Assembly (NCBI RefSeq): GCF_002217395.1
Contig: NZ_MUHD01000027.1
Coordinates: forward strand, 129,762-193,761
DNA from: Flavobacterium plurextorum
Lineage (GTDB): Bacteria > Bacteroidota > Bacteroidia > Flavobacteriales > Flavobacteriaceae
DNA length: 64,000 nt
Direction of reading: 5' to 3'
Part shown: piece by piece, positions 45,654-54,158 of the stretch
Layout: each line of letters begins with the position of its first letter
Numbering within the stretch: position 1 is the stretch's first letter
Translations under genes and position numbers: made by a program
The notes under the pieces: generated by a model
The model's database searches: none
Seen by the model: only the letters and a program-made list of their open reading frames with translations
Told to the model about the DNA's origin: nothing

Positions 45654-46856
45654 TTAGAATTCTGATTGCTCTTCTTCTTTATTTTGTGTTGGTGCAGCGG
45701 CAGGTTTTGGTGTTACAGGTTTTGGTGTTACTGGTTTTGTTACCGCAGGTTTTGCTGCTTCATGCGTCACAGTGTCAACGCCTTCTTCTGGTTCAGGCGA
45801 ATAAACTGGAGAACTAACAGGCGTCGCTGGAACGATTTTAGGAATAATAGGAAAATAGATTTCTGTTATTAATTTAGACGGACTTTTTACGTCTAATTTA
45901 CTGATCGATAAAATTTCAAGATGCGACCAGGTTAGTTCTGGTTTTATCTTTTGATTATTGATGTATGCTGTTGTTTTTGAAATAGCTTCGTTAGTATGCG
46001 AATAATCACCTTTTAAAGTTGTTTTTACAGCATCAAAACCATTTAGTTTTCCTGATAAAATATCACTTCCAGAACTAATTGAGATTTCTTTGTTTATAGG
46101 AAGACATATCGAAATTTTTGCCAATCCTGATGCAGTGTCATAAGTATGATAAATAATAAACGGCTTTCCGGTTGTGCTTAAACCATTGGTCTCGCTGAAC
46201 TGAATAAGTTTCGGAATTACAATTCTAGCGTTTTTATTTACTTTCTGAATTTCGCTGGTAAAAGTCTGTTTGATGTAAGGTGTTTCAGTTTTCTTTACAA
46301 CTCCATTTACTTCTACGGCATAAGTTTTTGTTTCGTAATCTAAATTCTTGTCAATATTTGCAAGGCTTTTTTCGTAAATAGTACCAATAACCTTGTCGGA
46401 ACCGCCATTTAGCGCCGTGTATATTTTAAACAAAAAGCTCATAGTTCCTTTTGCTTTCCAAGTAACTTTTGTTTTTCCTGCTAAAGTATCTTTAAAAGTC
46501 CAAGTTACGTCAGCCTCTGTGCCGTCGTATTTCATTTTTTGTTCAATGCTTTCACCTTCTTTTGTTTTTAAGGTAATTGCATTTCCATTGCCTTCGTCAC
46601 CCGACCAATAAAATGAAGCGCCGTTTCCGCTGGTTTTGTTCGGAAAAGTCATTTTTATAGATGGATCTTCCGTTGACCAAGATTCAAAATCTTCATAATT
46701 TCTAAAATCATTTACATAATTATAGACCGTAGCTTTTGGTGAATTGATGACTTTGCTTCTTTCAACATAAAAAATCCCTTTTTGGGTGGCAACAAAAACG
46801 GTTAGAGCGACTAAACTTAATAATAGTAAAAGAAATAAATATTTTAGAATCTTCAT
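45654..46856 (-). CDS. SRPBCC-domain protein with Pro-rich C terminus
   Basis: The 400-residue product starts with a hydrophobic segment (YLFLLLLLSLVALTVFV), then a START/SRPBCC-like domain (~30-175: SPKATVYNYVNDFRNYEDFESW). A second domain (~190-340) resembles a GyrI-like/effector fold. The tail is TKPVTPKPVTPKPAAAP, disordered. Such proteins bind hydrophobic ligands; the ligand is unknown. The membrane segment may be a signal anchor. Confidence 0.75.
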   Translation of the reverse strand: MKILKYLFLLLLLSLVALTVFVATQKGIFYVERSKVINSPKATVYNYVNDFRNYEDFESWSTEDPSIKMTFPNKTSGNGASFYWSGDEGNGNAITLKTKEGESIEQKMKYDGTEADVTWTFKDTLAGKTKVTWKAKGTMSFLFKIYTALNGGSDKVIGTIYEKSLANIDKNLDYETKTYAVEVNGVVKKTETPYIKQTFTSEIQKVNKNARIVIPKLIQFSETNGLSTTGKPFIIYHTYDTASGLAKISICLPINKEISISSGSDILSGKLNGFDAVKTTLKGDYSHTNEAISKTTAYINNQKIKPELTWSHLEILSISKLDVKSPSKLITEIYFPIIPKIVPATPVSSPVYSPEPEEGVDTVTHEAAKPAVTKPVTPKPVTPKPAAAPTQNKEEEQSEF

Positions 46857-47013
46857 TTGTGCAGGTTTTGCGTAAAGTTATAAATTTTATTGCGAGTCCA
46901 AACTAATAACAAAAATAAAAGTTGGATTCCGTTTTCTCCAATTAAAGGACTTTATAAAATAACGATCGGGGAATGGTTAAATTGTACTTTTCTTGAAAGT
47001 TTAATATGGCTGA

Positions 47014-47202
47014 CTATCTCTTTAAAAAGATTTTGATCACAAATAAAATCGCAATAAAAAGTAGAAAAGCAATAAGGACTTTATAATTTCCCTTGTAAAA
47101 AACTTTATGAAGTACAAGATCTTTGCGGTAAGCGAAAATCATTACGATTACAAATGTGATAAAAAAACAGAGTCCGAAAATTAATTGTCCTTGACTAAAC
47201 AT
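47014..47202 (-). CDS. Small two-segment membrane protein, 62 residues
   Basis: The product has two hydrophobic segments (~8-25 and ~40-58) separated by a basic loop AYRKDLVLHKVFYKGNYK, ending KIFLKR. TAAATTTG on the minus strand lies at 47223-47230, 21 bp before the ATG, supporting transcription. I do not recognise a named family. Confidence 0.65.
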   Translation of the reverse strand: MFSQGQLIFGLCFFITFVIVMIFAYRKDLVLHKVFYKGNYKVLIAFLLFIAILFVIKIFLKR

Positions 47203-47222
47203 ACTTTAAAAATTATTTTTGA

Positions 47223-47230
47223 CAAATTTA
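47223..47230 (-). promoter_or_regulatory. -7 box TAAATTTG for the 62-residue membrane protein
   Basis: An exact TAnnTTTG match lies 21 bp upstream of the start codon. No -33 element is evident. Confidence 0.5.
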
Positions 47231-47285
47231 GAGAATTGTATACGAATTGTTGCTAATTTGCCATTTCATTTAATCAAATAAAAAC

Positions 47286-47666
47286 ATGAAGAAACAATTA
47301 GATGCAGTTACTGAATTTCATACTGCTTTTAAAATAGGTCATAGTCATACTCCAATTGCTGATTTGGGAGAAACTAAAAAACTGCTTCGTTATAATTTAA
47401 TGAAAGAAGAAAATGAAGAATATCTTGAAGCGGTTCAAAATAATGATTTAGTTGAAATTGCTGATGCTCTTGGTGATATGATGTATATTTTGTGCGGAAC
47501 AATTATCGAGCACGGTTTGCAGGATAAAATTGAAGCTGTTTTTGATGAAATTCAACGTAGTAATATGAGTAAACTTGGTGAAGATGGGAAGCCGATTTAT
47601 CGTGAAGATGGAAAAGTGATGAAAGGGCCAAATTACTTCAAGCCTGATTTTTCGAAGTTGTTGTAA
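47286..47666 (+). CDS. MazG-like / phosphoribosyl-ATP pyrophosphohydrolase-superfamily protein
   Basis: The 126-residue helical protein has the all-alpha NTP pyrophosphohydrolase pattern: LMKEENEEYLEA and EIADALGDMMYILCGTIIEHG provide the ExxE...D acidic cluster that binds magnesium. A C-terminal strap (DGKPIYREDGKVMKGPNYFKP) is typical of this subgroup. It may clear non-canonical nucleotides. Substrate is not determined. Confidence 0.85.
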   Translation: MKKQLDAVTEFHTAFKIGHSHTPIADLGETKKLLRYNLMKEENEEYLEAVQNNDLVEIADALGDMMYILCGTIIEHGLQDKIEAVFDEIQRSNMSKLGEDGKPIYREDGKVMKGPNYFKPDFSKLL

Positions 47667-47749
47667 AGAAGATTAAACGCAAAGAACGCTAAGTTTTTTT
47701 CTGCTGTTCTTATAAAAACGTAAAGTTCGCAAAGCTTTGCGTTATTTTT

Positions 47750-47847
47750 GTCATTTCGACGAAGGAGAAATCTTCGCTAGAAGCTCTACAAAGATTGGTC
47801 TTTCGTTGCGGAGTTACTTGTGGAGATTTCTCCTTCGTCGAAATGAC
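47750..47847. repeat. Perfect 24-bp inverted repeat flanking a 50-bp core
   Basis: GTCATTTCGACGAAGGAGAA plus ATCT at 47750-47773 is repeated exactly in inverted form at 47824-47847. The element sits between convergent genes and next to another palindrome. It looks like a non-autonomous mobile or REP-like intergenic element; similar ACGAAGGAGAAAT palindromes are, from memory, frequent in flavobacterial genomes. Confidence 0.8.
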
Positions 47848-47865
47848 AAGATTGTGAAAAAAACG

Positions 47866-47896
47866 AACCCGACAGATTTTTAAAATCTGTCGGGTT
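47866..47896. terminator. Bidirectional terminator upstream of the ilvE stop
   Basis: AACCCGACAGATTTT and its exact complement form a 15-bp stem around one base, flanked by A and T runs between convergent genes. Confidence 0.85.
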
Positions 47897-47918
47897 TTTA
47901 TATTTAAATATCTTTGAA

Positions 47919-48989
47919 TTATTGAACCTTAACTGTCCATCCATAAGTATCTTCAGAAAGTTTGTTTTGAAGACTTGTTAGTTTTTCTTTTAAGAATGAA
48001 GCGTATGAATTCTCTACTGGAGTCATTTCATAATATTCACCTTTATATGAGAATCCTTTAATTACACTGATAACTGCAGCAGTTCCAGCTCCAAAGATCT
48101 CTTTTAAAGATCCGTTTTTAGCAGCTTCAACAAGTTCAGAAACAATTACTGGGCGAACTTCAACATTTAAACCTTCTTTTTCAGCCATTGCAATTAAACT
48201 TTTTCTGGTAATACCATCTAAAATTCTTTCGCTTGTTGGAGCTGTCAATAAAGTATCATTGATTCTGAAGAAAACGTTCATTGTTCCAGCTTCTTCTAAT
48301 TTTGTATGCGTAGCATCATCAGTCCAAATAACTTGTTGAAAACCGTCTTTGTTTGCTAAGTTAGTTGGGTAAAACTGAGCAGCGTAGTTTCCTGCAGCTT
48401 TTGCTGCACCAATTCCGCCATTTGCAGCTCTACTGTAGTGCTCGGCAATAATTACTTTTACTTCACCTCCATAATATGATTTTGCTGGAGAAAGTAAAAT
48501 CATGAATTTATATTCATCAGATGGATTTGCGATTACGCCAGGTCCTGTAGCAATCATAAAAGGACGAATGTACATACTTGCTCCGTTTCCTCTTTGAATC
48601 CACTCTTGATCGATTTTTAATAATTCATTCAAACCTTCCATAAATACATCTTCTGGAACTTCCGGCATTGCCATACGAACAGCAGAATTGTTGAAACGTT
48701 TGTAGTTTTCATCAGGTCTAAACAACCAAACATCATTATTGTCATCTTTGTAAGCTTTCATTCCTTCAAAAATTGCTTGACCATAATGAAAGACTTTAGA
48801 AGATGGGTCCATTAAAATAGGAGCATAAGGCTTAATGACCGGAGCCTGCCATTGTCCGTCTTTATAATCGCATTCTAATAAATGGTCTGTAAATACAGCA
48901 CCAAAGCTTAAGTTTTCAAAGTCTACAGAGCTTATCTTAGAAGAAGTAGCTTTTCTGATTTCAATTTTGCTTGTTTGAGTTGTACTCAT
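47919..48989 (-). CDS. ilvE: Branched-chain amino acid aminotransferase
   Basis: The 356-residue class IV PLP enzyme moves amino groups to and from leucine, isoleucine and valine. It shows KVFHYGQAIFEGMKAYKDD, MYIRPFMIATG, the segment AAKAAGNYAAQFYPTN containing the PLP Lys, EEAGTMNVFFRIND and TRKSLIAMAEKEG. Length and motifs match the eukaryote-like BCAT II branch. It has no signal peptide and is monocistronic. Confidence 0.95.
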   Translation of the reverse strand: MSTTQTSKIEIRKATSSKISSVDFENLSFGAVFTDHLLECDYKDGQWQAPVIKPYAPILMDPSSKVFHYGQAIFEGMKAYKDDNNDVWLFRPDENYKRFNNSAVRMAMPEVPEDVFMEGLNELLKIDQEWIQRGNGASMYIRPFMIATGPGVIANPSDEYKFMILLSPAKSYYGGEVKVIIAEHYSRAANGGIGAAKAAGNYAAQFYPTNLANKDGFQQVIWTDDATHTKLEEAGTMNVFFRINDTLLTAPTSERILDGITRKSLIAMAEKEGLNVEVRPVIVSELVEAAKNGSLKEIFGAGTAAVISVIKGFSYKGEYYEMTPVENSYASFLKEKLTSLQNKLSEDTYGWTVKVQ

Positions 48990-49299
48990 AATTATGTAAA
49001 GTTTTTATCTAATTTGTATTCTTTCAAATGAAAATATAACGTAATGATCTGATGAAGAATAGGTTTTGTTGAATGCAAAATTACGGAAAAATATATAATT
49101 TGTTTAGTAAAACTACATTAATTCCTGCATTTGACTGAGATTTGTTTATCTAATAATAAACCTAAAATTTTAGCTAAGTTTTATAAAGATTTTATGAAAA
49201 AAGTGTCGTTTTTTAAGGCTTTACGCATTTGTTTTGACTAAATTTGACTGTGAAAATGAGCAATAAATCAATGAAAAGTCATTGTAAAATTTGAAAATC
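48990..49299. other. 310-bp divergent intergenic region ilvE / mnmD
   Basis: It contains TAATTTTG (49076-49083, minus), a candidate -7 box for ilvE, and TAAATTTG (49239-49246, plus), a candidate -7 box for mnmD. No gene or repeat is visible. Confidence 0.5.
49239..49246 (+). promoter_or_regulatory. -7 box TAAATTTG upstream of mnmD
   Basis: An exact TAnnTTTG match lies about 54 bp before the GTG start, consistent with the non-ATG start region. Confidence 0.5.
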
Positions 49300-49965
49300 G
49301 TGAAAAGAGAAATAATTAAAACGCTAGATGGCTCAACAACAATTCATTTGGAAGAATGGAACGAAAGTTATCATTCAAAACACGGCGCTATTCAGGAAGC
49401 GAAACACGTATTTATAAAAAATGGATTGTCGTTATTTGAGCGTAATCCAGTTTCTATTCTTGAAATTGGTTTTGGAACTGGTTTAAATGCTTTTATTACT
49501 TTTTTAGAATCTGAAGAAAAACAGCAGAATATTAATTATGTTGGAGTAGAAGCATATCCGATTGATGCAAGTGAAGTTTTGGCAATGAATTATGTCCAAG
49601 AATTAGAAGCAGAAAGTTTTTCGGAAGTATTTAAAAAAATGCATGAAAGCGAGTGGAATCACGAAGTGGAAATTAATTCAAGATTTTCGTTAACTAAAAG
49701 AAAACAATTTTTTGATGAAATTGACGATTTAGGAATTTTTGATTTGATTTACTTTGATGCCTTCGGATATAGAGTGCAGCCGGAGCTTTGGAGTACAACC
49801 ATTTTTCAGAAAATGTACAATAGTTTAAAGCCAAATGGCGTTCTTGTTACTTACGCCGCTCGAGGAGTTGTTAAAAGAAGCATGATTGAAGTTGGATTTA
49901 CTGTTGAAAAATTAACAGGACCTCCTGGGAAAAGAGAGATGTTTCGAGCTTTTAAAAAGGTCTAA
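49300..49965 (+). CDS. mnmD: tRNA 5-methylaminomethyl-2-thiouridine-34 methyltransferase, MnmD
   Basis: This DUF752-type SAM methyltransferase finishes the mnm5s2U wobble modification of tRNA. The visible motifs are EEWNESYHSKHGAIQEA near the start, the SAM site SILEIGFGTGLNAFITFLE, FDLIYFDAFGYRVQPELWS and VLVTYAARGVVKRSMIEVGF. It has no fused oxidoreductase (MnmC1) domain, which is normal outside proteobacteria. No in-frame ATG is available: GTG 49300 (then KREIIKTLDGS) or TTG 49291 must be used. I choose GTG by similarity to MnmD N termini. Confidence 0.92.
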   Translation: MKREIIKTLDGSTTIHLEEWNESYHSKHGAIQEAKHVFIKNGLSLFERNPVSILEIGFGTGLNAFITFLESEEKQQNINYVGVEAYPIDASEVLAMNYVQELEAESFSEVFKKMHESEWNHEVEINSRFSLTKRKQFFDEIDDLGIFDLIYFDAFGYRVQPELWSTTIFQKMYNSLKPNGVLVTYAARGVVKRSMIEVGFTVEKLTGPPGKREMFRAFKKV

Positions 49966-50131
49966 ATGAGTTATTTAGAATTATTCTAGATTGATTTATA
50001 TGCACTAAGAAAACGTATTCGCTGCTAAAGTTTTTAAAAAAATAAGTTAAAAATTGTCTTTATGAATGATATTTGCTTAAATTTGGCTCGAGTTTAAAAT
50101 AATAGATAACCCCCGAAAATCTTATTTTATT

Positions 50132-50329
50132 ATGTCAAAAATAATGTTTGATTACACGAAATCAATACTTGAAAGAGTAAGTTTCGATCCGATACTTTTC
50201 TGCAAAGAATTAGAAAAAGCTATCAAAACACTGTTACCATACGAAATGGAACAATTGCAAGAATGGTTATTAAATTTTATAATTGAAAAACCAGAACTAA
50301 AACAAAGTCTACTACTAATTAAAGTATAA
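50132..50329 (+). CDS. Small unrecognised protein, 65 residues
   Basis: The product is hydrophilic and helical (FDYTKSILERVSFDPILFC, ELEKAIKTLLPYEMEQLQEWL) with no membrane segment. A strong hairpin follows immediately, and the spacing from neighbours is normal. It resembles other short flavobacterial conserved proteins, but I cannot assign a function. Confidence 0.7.
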   Translation: MSKIMFDYTKSILERVSFDPILFCKELEKAIKTLLPYEMEQLQEWLLNFIIEKPELKQSLLLIKV

Positions 50330-50332
50330 AAG

Positions 50333-50362
50333 AAAAGGAGCCGAAAATTGGCTCCTTTTTTA
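50333..50362. terminator. Bidirectional terminator, small protein / oxyR
   Basis: AAAAGGAGCC and GGCTCCTTTT form a 10-bp stem with a 7-base loop. Confidence 0.85.
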
Positions 50363-50365
50363 TTT

Positions 50366-51307
50366 TTATTTCTTTTGCAGCGGACTGATGATTTGCACGT
50401 TTTGAAAAACAATGGCTCCTTTTACAACGCCGGCAATTGTTGATCTAAGTGCATCAATAATTTGCATTTTTAATTCGCTCTTAGGGTAAATTAAACTTAC
50501 TTCGCGAGCGGGTTTAGGTTCCTTAAAATTTCGTAGTTTCAGTTTATCGGATTCTTTTAAGTCTAAAGTGTGCAAGTACGGAAGTAGTGTTGTGCCCAAA
50601 CCTTCATCGGCTAATTTTATTAAGGTTTCAAAACTGCCGCTTTGAATTTGAAAATTATTTTGATCAGCATCAGCACTGTGTTTGCATAAATTCAAAATTC
50701 CATCTCTAAAACAATGCCCGTCTTGTAAAAGTAAAATTTCATTGATGTTTAAATCAGCAACTTCGATTTCTTCTTTTTGAAAACTGCTATGATGTTCTGG
50801 AATATAGGCTACAAAAGGCTCAAAGTATAAAACGATCTCTTTTATCTTTTCATCTTCAAGCGGAGTTGCAGCAATAGCAGCGTCCAAATGACCATTTTTT
50901 AGTTTTATAATAATTTCATCTGTATTAAGCTCTTCTATTAAGAGTTTTACTTTTGGATATTTCTTAATGAAATTATTTAAAAACATAGGCAAAAGAGTCG
51001 GCATAATAGTTGGGATAATTCCTAATCGAAATTCTCCGCCGATAAAACCTTTTTGCTGTTCAACAATATCTTTAATTCGGTCAGCTTCGTTTACAATATT
51101 TTTTGCTTGGTTTACAATCTTTTGTCCAATATCAGTCAGTTGAATTGGTTTTTTACTTCGATCAAATATTAAAATATTTAGTTCTTCTTCAATTTTTTGG
51201 ATCTGCATACTTAAAGTAGGCTGAGTCACAAAGCATTTTTCAGCAGCAAGCGTAAAATTTTTATGCTCTGCAACGGCTAATACATATTGTAATTGAGTTA
51301 TCGTCAT
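50366..51307 (-). CDS. oxyR: LysR-family hydrogen-peroxide regulator OxyR
   Basis: The 313-residue protein has an N-terminal winged helix (MTITQLQYVLAVAEHKNFT, then CFVTQPTLSMQIQKIEEEL) and a LysR effector domain. The redox pair falls at Cys199 (LLQDGHCFRD) and Cys208 (NLCKHS), the same numbers as in E. coli OxyR. It is divergent from dps across 100 bp, a classic regulator-target arrangement. TATTTTTG at 51328-51335 (minus) is a -7 candidate. Confidence 0.94.
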   Translation of the reverse strand: MTITQLQYVLAVAEHKNFTLAAEKCFVTQPTLSMQIQKIEEELNILIFDRSKKPIQLTDIGQKIVNQAKNIVNEADRIKDIVEQQKGFIGGEFRLGIIPTIMPTLLPMFLNNFIKKYPKVKLLIEELNTDEIIIKLKNGHLDAAIAATPLEDEKIKEIVLYFEPFVAYIPEHHSSFQKEEIEVADLNINEILLLQDGHCFRDGILNLCKHSADADQNNFQIQSGSFETLIKLADEGLGTTLLPYLHTLDLKESDKLKLRNFKEPKPAREVSLIYPKSELKMQIIDALRSTIAGVVKGAIVFQNVQIISPLQKK

Positions 51308-51327
51308 TTTAATAGAATTTTTTGATG

Positions 51328-51335
51328 CAAAAATA
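51328..51335 (-). promoter_or_regulatory. -7 box TATTTTTG for oxyR
   Basis: An exact TAnnTTTG match lies 21 bp upstream of the oxyR start in the 100-bp oxyR/dps gap. Confidence 0.5.
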
Positions 51336-51379
51336 ACTAAATATAATTTTTTTTTATGTTTTTTTTGAAGAAGTTAGCT

Positions 51380-51387
51380 TAAATTTG
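51380..51387 (+). promoter_or_regulatory. -7 box TAAATTTG for dps
   Basis: An exact TAnnTTTG match lies 21 bp upstream of the dps start. OxyR would be expected to bind between this and its own promoter. Confidence 0.55.
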
Positions 51388-51407
51388 TAGTAAACTCATT
51401 ATAAAAA

Positions 51408-51896
51408 ATGAAAATTATGAAAACAAATATTTTAGGACTTCCAGTAAAAGAATCAGAGTTATTAGTAAAAGAATTAAATGTTCTATTGTCAAATTTTCAA
51501 GTTTATTATCAAAATCTAAGAGGAATTCATTGGAATATTCGAGGAAAACGTTTCTTCGATCTTCATGTTAAATTTGAAGAATTGTATACAGATTCACAAT
51601 TAAAAATTGATATGATCGCCGAAAGAGTTTTGACAATTGGAGGAACACCTTTGCATACATTTGAGGATTATATTAAAAATAACAAATTAACTGTTGGAAA
51701 AAACATATCAAATGATGAGAAAGCGGTTCATTTAATTGTGAGTTCTTTATCGGATTTGCTAAAAATTGAGCGTGAAATCTTGAATAAATCTGCAGAAATT
51801 AACGATGAAGGTACGAATTCGATGATGAGTGATTTTATTGCAGAGCAAGAAAAAACGATCTGGATGATGAATGCTTGGCTTGACGAGGAGTTATAA
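51408..51896 (+). CDS. dps: Dps-family DNA-protecting ferritin
   Basis: The 162-residue protein forms a dodecameric shell that oxidises and stores iron and shields DNA from peroxide. The ferroxidase-site segment HWNIRGKRFFDLHVKFEELY and the following DMIAERVLTIGG are clear. ATG 51417 is an alternative start three codons in. It faces oxyR, which implies peroxide induction. A terminator hairpin follows. Confidence 0.95.
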   Translation: MKIMKTNILGLPVKESELLVKELNVLLSNFQVYYQNLRGIHWNIRGKRFFDLHVKFEELYTDSQLKIDMIAERVLTIGGTPLHTFEDYIKNNKLTVGKNISNDEKAVHLIVSSLSDLLKIEREILNKSAEINDEGTNSMMSDFIAEQEKTIWMMNAWLDEEL

Positions 51897-51920
51897 CAAC
51901 TTGTTTGTTAATAAATTAAG

Positions 51921-51957
51921 AGGCAGAATGAGTAGGTTACACATTCTGCCTTTTTTA
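51921..51957 (+). terminator. Terminator of dps
   Basis: AGGCAGAATG and CATTCTGCCT form a 10-bp stem followed by TTTTT. Confidence 0.85.
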
Positions 51958-52029
51958 TGAATGTTAAATTTCTATGAAAATTTTGGTTGGATGCTTTGAT
52001 TTTGTTTGTATAACGTTATTTTTGCTGGA

Positions 52030-52314
52030 ATGAAATTAGTTGCTCGCATATTATTATTCATATTCATTGCTTTCTTATCTACCCCTACAATTATTACGGT
52101 GATGAAGAAAAGCACGGATACGTCTATATTTTTCAGTTTTTCTGAAGAAGAGCATTCTCATAAAGAACTTAAGGCTGCTGTATATCCAGCAATACTTCAA
52201 CATGAAGTTGTTATGCCTGTTTATATTGAAAAAAAGACGATCGCGTCTGAAAATATTGTAAAACTAGACAATATTTCTCCGAGCATTTTTGCTCCACCTC
52301 CCAACTTGGCATAA
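52030..52314 (+). CDS. Unrecognised 94-residue protein preceding the SulP gene
   Basis: From ATG 52030 the product has a hydrophobic N-terminal segment (RILLFIFIAFLSTPTIITV, residues ~5-23), possibly a signal or anchor. An acidic His/Glu-rich stretch (FSEEEHSHKELKAA) and a Pro-rich end (SPSIFAPPPNLA) follow. It lies 83 bp before the SulP transporter gene. It may be an accessory protein of that transporter, but no family is recognised. Confidence 0.55.
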   Translation: MKLVARILLFIFIAFLSTPTIITVMKKSTDTSIFFSFSEEEHSHKELKAAVYPAILQHEVVMPVYIEKKTIASENIVKLDNISPSIFAPPPNLA

Positions 52315-52397
52315 TACTTCCGACTTTATTTTGAACTAACTGCATTTTTGATTAAGTGCGGTAAAACTTTGATGAATAATTTATTTAGTATTGTATT

Positions 52398-54035
52398 ATG
52401 ACAAAAAAAATTAATCTTTTTGCCAACCTTAAGTCTGACTTTGCTTCAGGTTTAGTGGTTTTCTTGGTGGCTCTTCCGTTGTGTTTAGGTATTGCAATGG
52501 CTTCTGGAGCGCCTTTATTTTCTGGAATTATTGCAGGTGTTATTGGTGGTATAGTGGTTGGTTATTTGAGCCAGTCGCATATCAGCGTTTCAGGACCGGC
52601 TGCCGGACTAACAGCTATTATTTTAACCGCGATTACTGATTTAGGTGCTTTTGATGTGTTTTTGATGTCTGTTTTTATTGCAGGACTAATTCAATTAGCA
52701 TTAGGGTTCTTAAAAGCAGGAAGTATCTCCAATTATTTTCCAACAAATGTTATTGAGGGGATGCTGGCCGGTATAGGAATTATCATTATTTTAAAACAAT
52801 TACCTCACGCATTTGGTTACGATGCAGATTTTGAAGGTGATCAGGCTTTCGTTCAAAATGACGGAAGTAATTCATTTTCATTCTTGTTTGACGTAGTTAA
52901 TCACATTCATTTAGGAGCAGTAGTAATTTCACTTGTTTCACTTGTAATTTTAATTTCTTGGGATAAAGTTCCTTTTTTAAAGAAATTAAAGTTAGTTCCA
53001 GGTGCGCTTGTTGCTGTTGTTCTAGGAGTAGTTTTAAACGAATTTTTTGTTTCTTCAGGAAGCTCATTGGCGATTGCAAAAGAACATTTGGTTTCATTGC
53101 CAGTTCCAAAATCTTTTGACGAATTTAAATCTATTCTAATTACACCAAATTTTGCTGCGGTTACAAATCCTCAGGTTTGGGTAGTTGCTATTACAATTGC
53201 CATTGTAGCTTCTATTGAGACACTTTTGTGTATTGAAGCTGCGGACAGAATGGATGTTCAAAAACGTTATACTAATACAAATGTTGAGCTTAGAGCGCAA
53301 GGTATTGGTAATATTGTGAGTTCACTTTTAGGAGGTTTACCAATGACTTCTGTAGTAGTGAGATCTTCTGCAAATAATAATGCAGGAGCAAAATCAAAAA
53401 TGTCAGCGATTATTCACGGTGTATTGTTATTGATAAGTGTTTTATCAATTCCAGCTATTTTGAATAAAATTCCATTGGCAACATTAGCTACCGTTTTAAT
53501 TTTGGTAGGATATAAATTAGCTAAACCGGCTACATTCAAACATTTCTGGGAAAAAGGAAAGTATCAGTTCATACCTTTTGTTGCAACTTTAGTATTTGTT
53601 GTAGCTACAGATTTGCTTAAAGGTGTAGCGTTAGGAATTATTATCAGTGTTATTTTCGTATTAAGAGGAAACTTAAAAAGAGCATACAGCTTTAAGAAAG
53701 AAGAATACGAAGACGGAGATATTATTCATATCGATTTAGCACAAGAAGTTTCTTTCTTGAACAAAGCTGCAATTAAATTGACTTTGAGTGAGATACCTGA
53801 AAATTCTAAAGTGGTTATTAGCGCAGAAGATACAGAGTATATTGCGCATGATGTTTTAGATTTAATTCGTGAGTTTAAAGAAACGCGCGCTATTGACGAA
53901 AACATCGAAGTGAAGCTGAAAGGATTTAAAGAAGCTTACGAACTTGAAAACACACCAGAAAATAATAATCATGTCTCTATAGAACACTATTACGATGTTG
54001 CTAAAAGAGAAATGGTACAAAAAGAAAAAGTTTAA
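52398..54035 (+). CDS. SulP-family anion transporter with STAS domain
   Basis: The 545-residue protein has about 10-12 membrane segments and a C-terminal STAS domain (~430-530: HIDLAQEVSFLNKAAIKLTL). The SulP signature includes DFASGLVVFLVALPLCLGIAMASGAP near the N terminus (split here by eye) and SVSGPAAGLTAIILTAI. It is followed by a beta-carbonic anhydrase gene 123 bp away. SulP transporters carry sulfate or bicarbonate; the carbonic-anhydrase neighbour argues for bicarbonate. Confidence 0.9.
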   Translation: MTKKINLFANLKSDFASGLVVFLVALPLCLGIAMASGAPLFSGIIAGVIGGIVVGYLSQSHISVSGPAAGLTAIILTAITDLGAFDVFLMSVFIAGLIQLALGFLKAGSISNYFPTNVIEGMLAGIGIIIILKQLPHAFGYDADFEGDQAFVQNDGSNSFSFLFDVVNHIHLGAVVISLVSLVILISWDKVPFLKKLKLVPGALVAVVLGVVLNEFFVSSGSSLAIAKEHLVSLPVPKSFDEFKSILITPNFAAVTNPQVWVVAITIAIVASIETLLCIEAADRMDVQKRYTNTNVELRAQGIGNIVSSLLGGLPMTSVVVRSSANNNAGAKSKMSAIIHGVLLLISVLSIPAILNKIPLATLATVLILVGYKLAKPATFKHFWEKGKYQFIPFVATLVFVVATDLLKGVALGIIISVIFVLRGNLKRAYSFKKEEYEDGDIIHIDLAQEVSFLNKAAIKLTLSEIPENSKVVISAEDTEYIAHDVLDLIREFKETRAIDENIEVKLKGFKEAYELENTPENNNHVSIEHYYDVAKREMVQKEKV

Positions 54036-54158
54036 ACAAATTATATTAATTAAAGGTATTTCTTCATGGTGAGAAGTATTAGAAAATTAGATAACTTTAC
54101 CGTAAGTTATTTTTAATATGTTTAAGCATGTTGAAGTACCAATCAAAAAATCAAAAAA

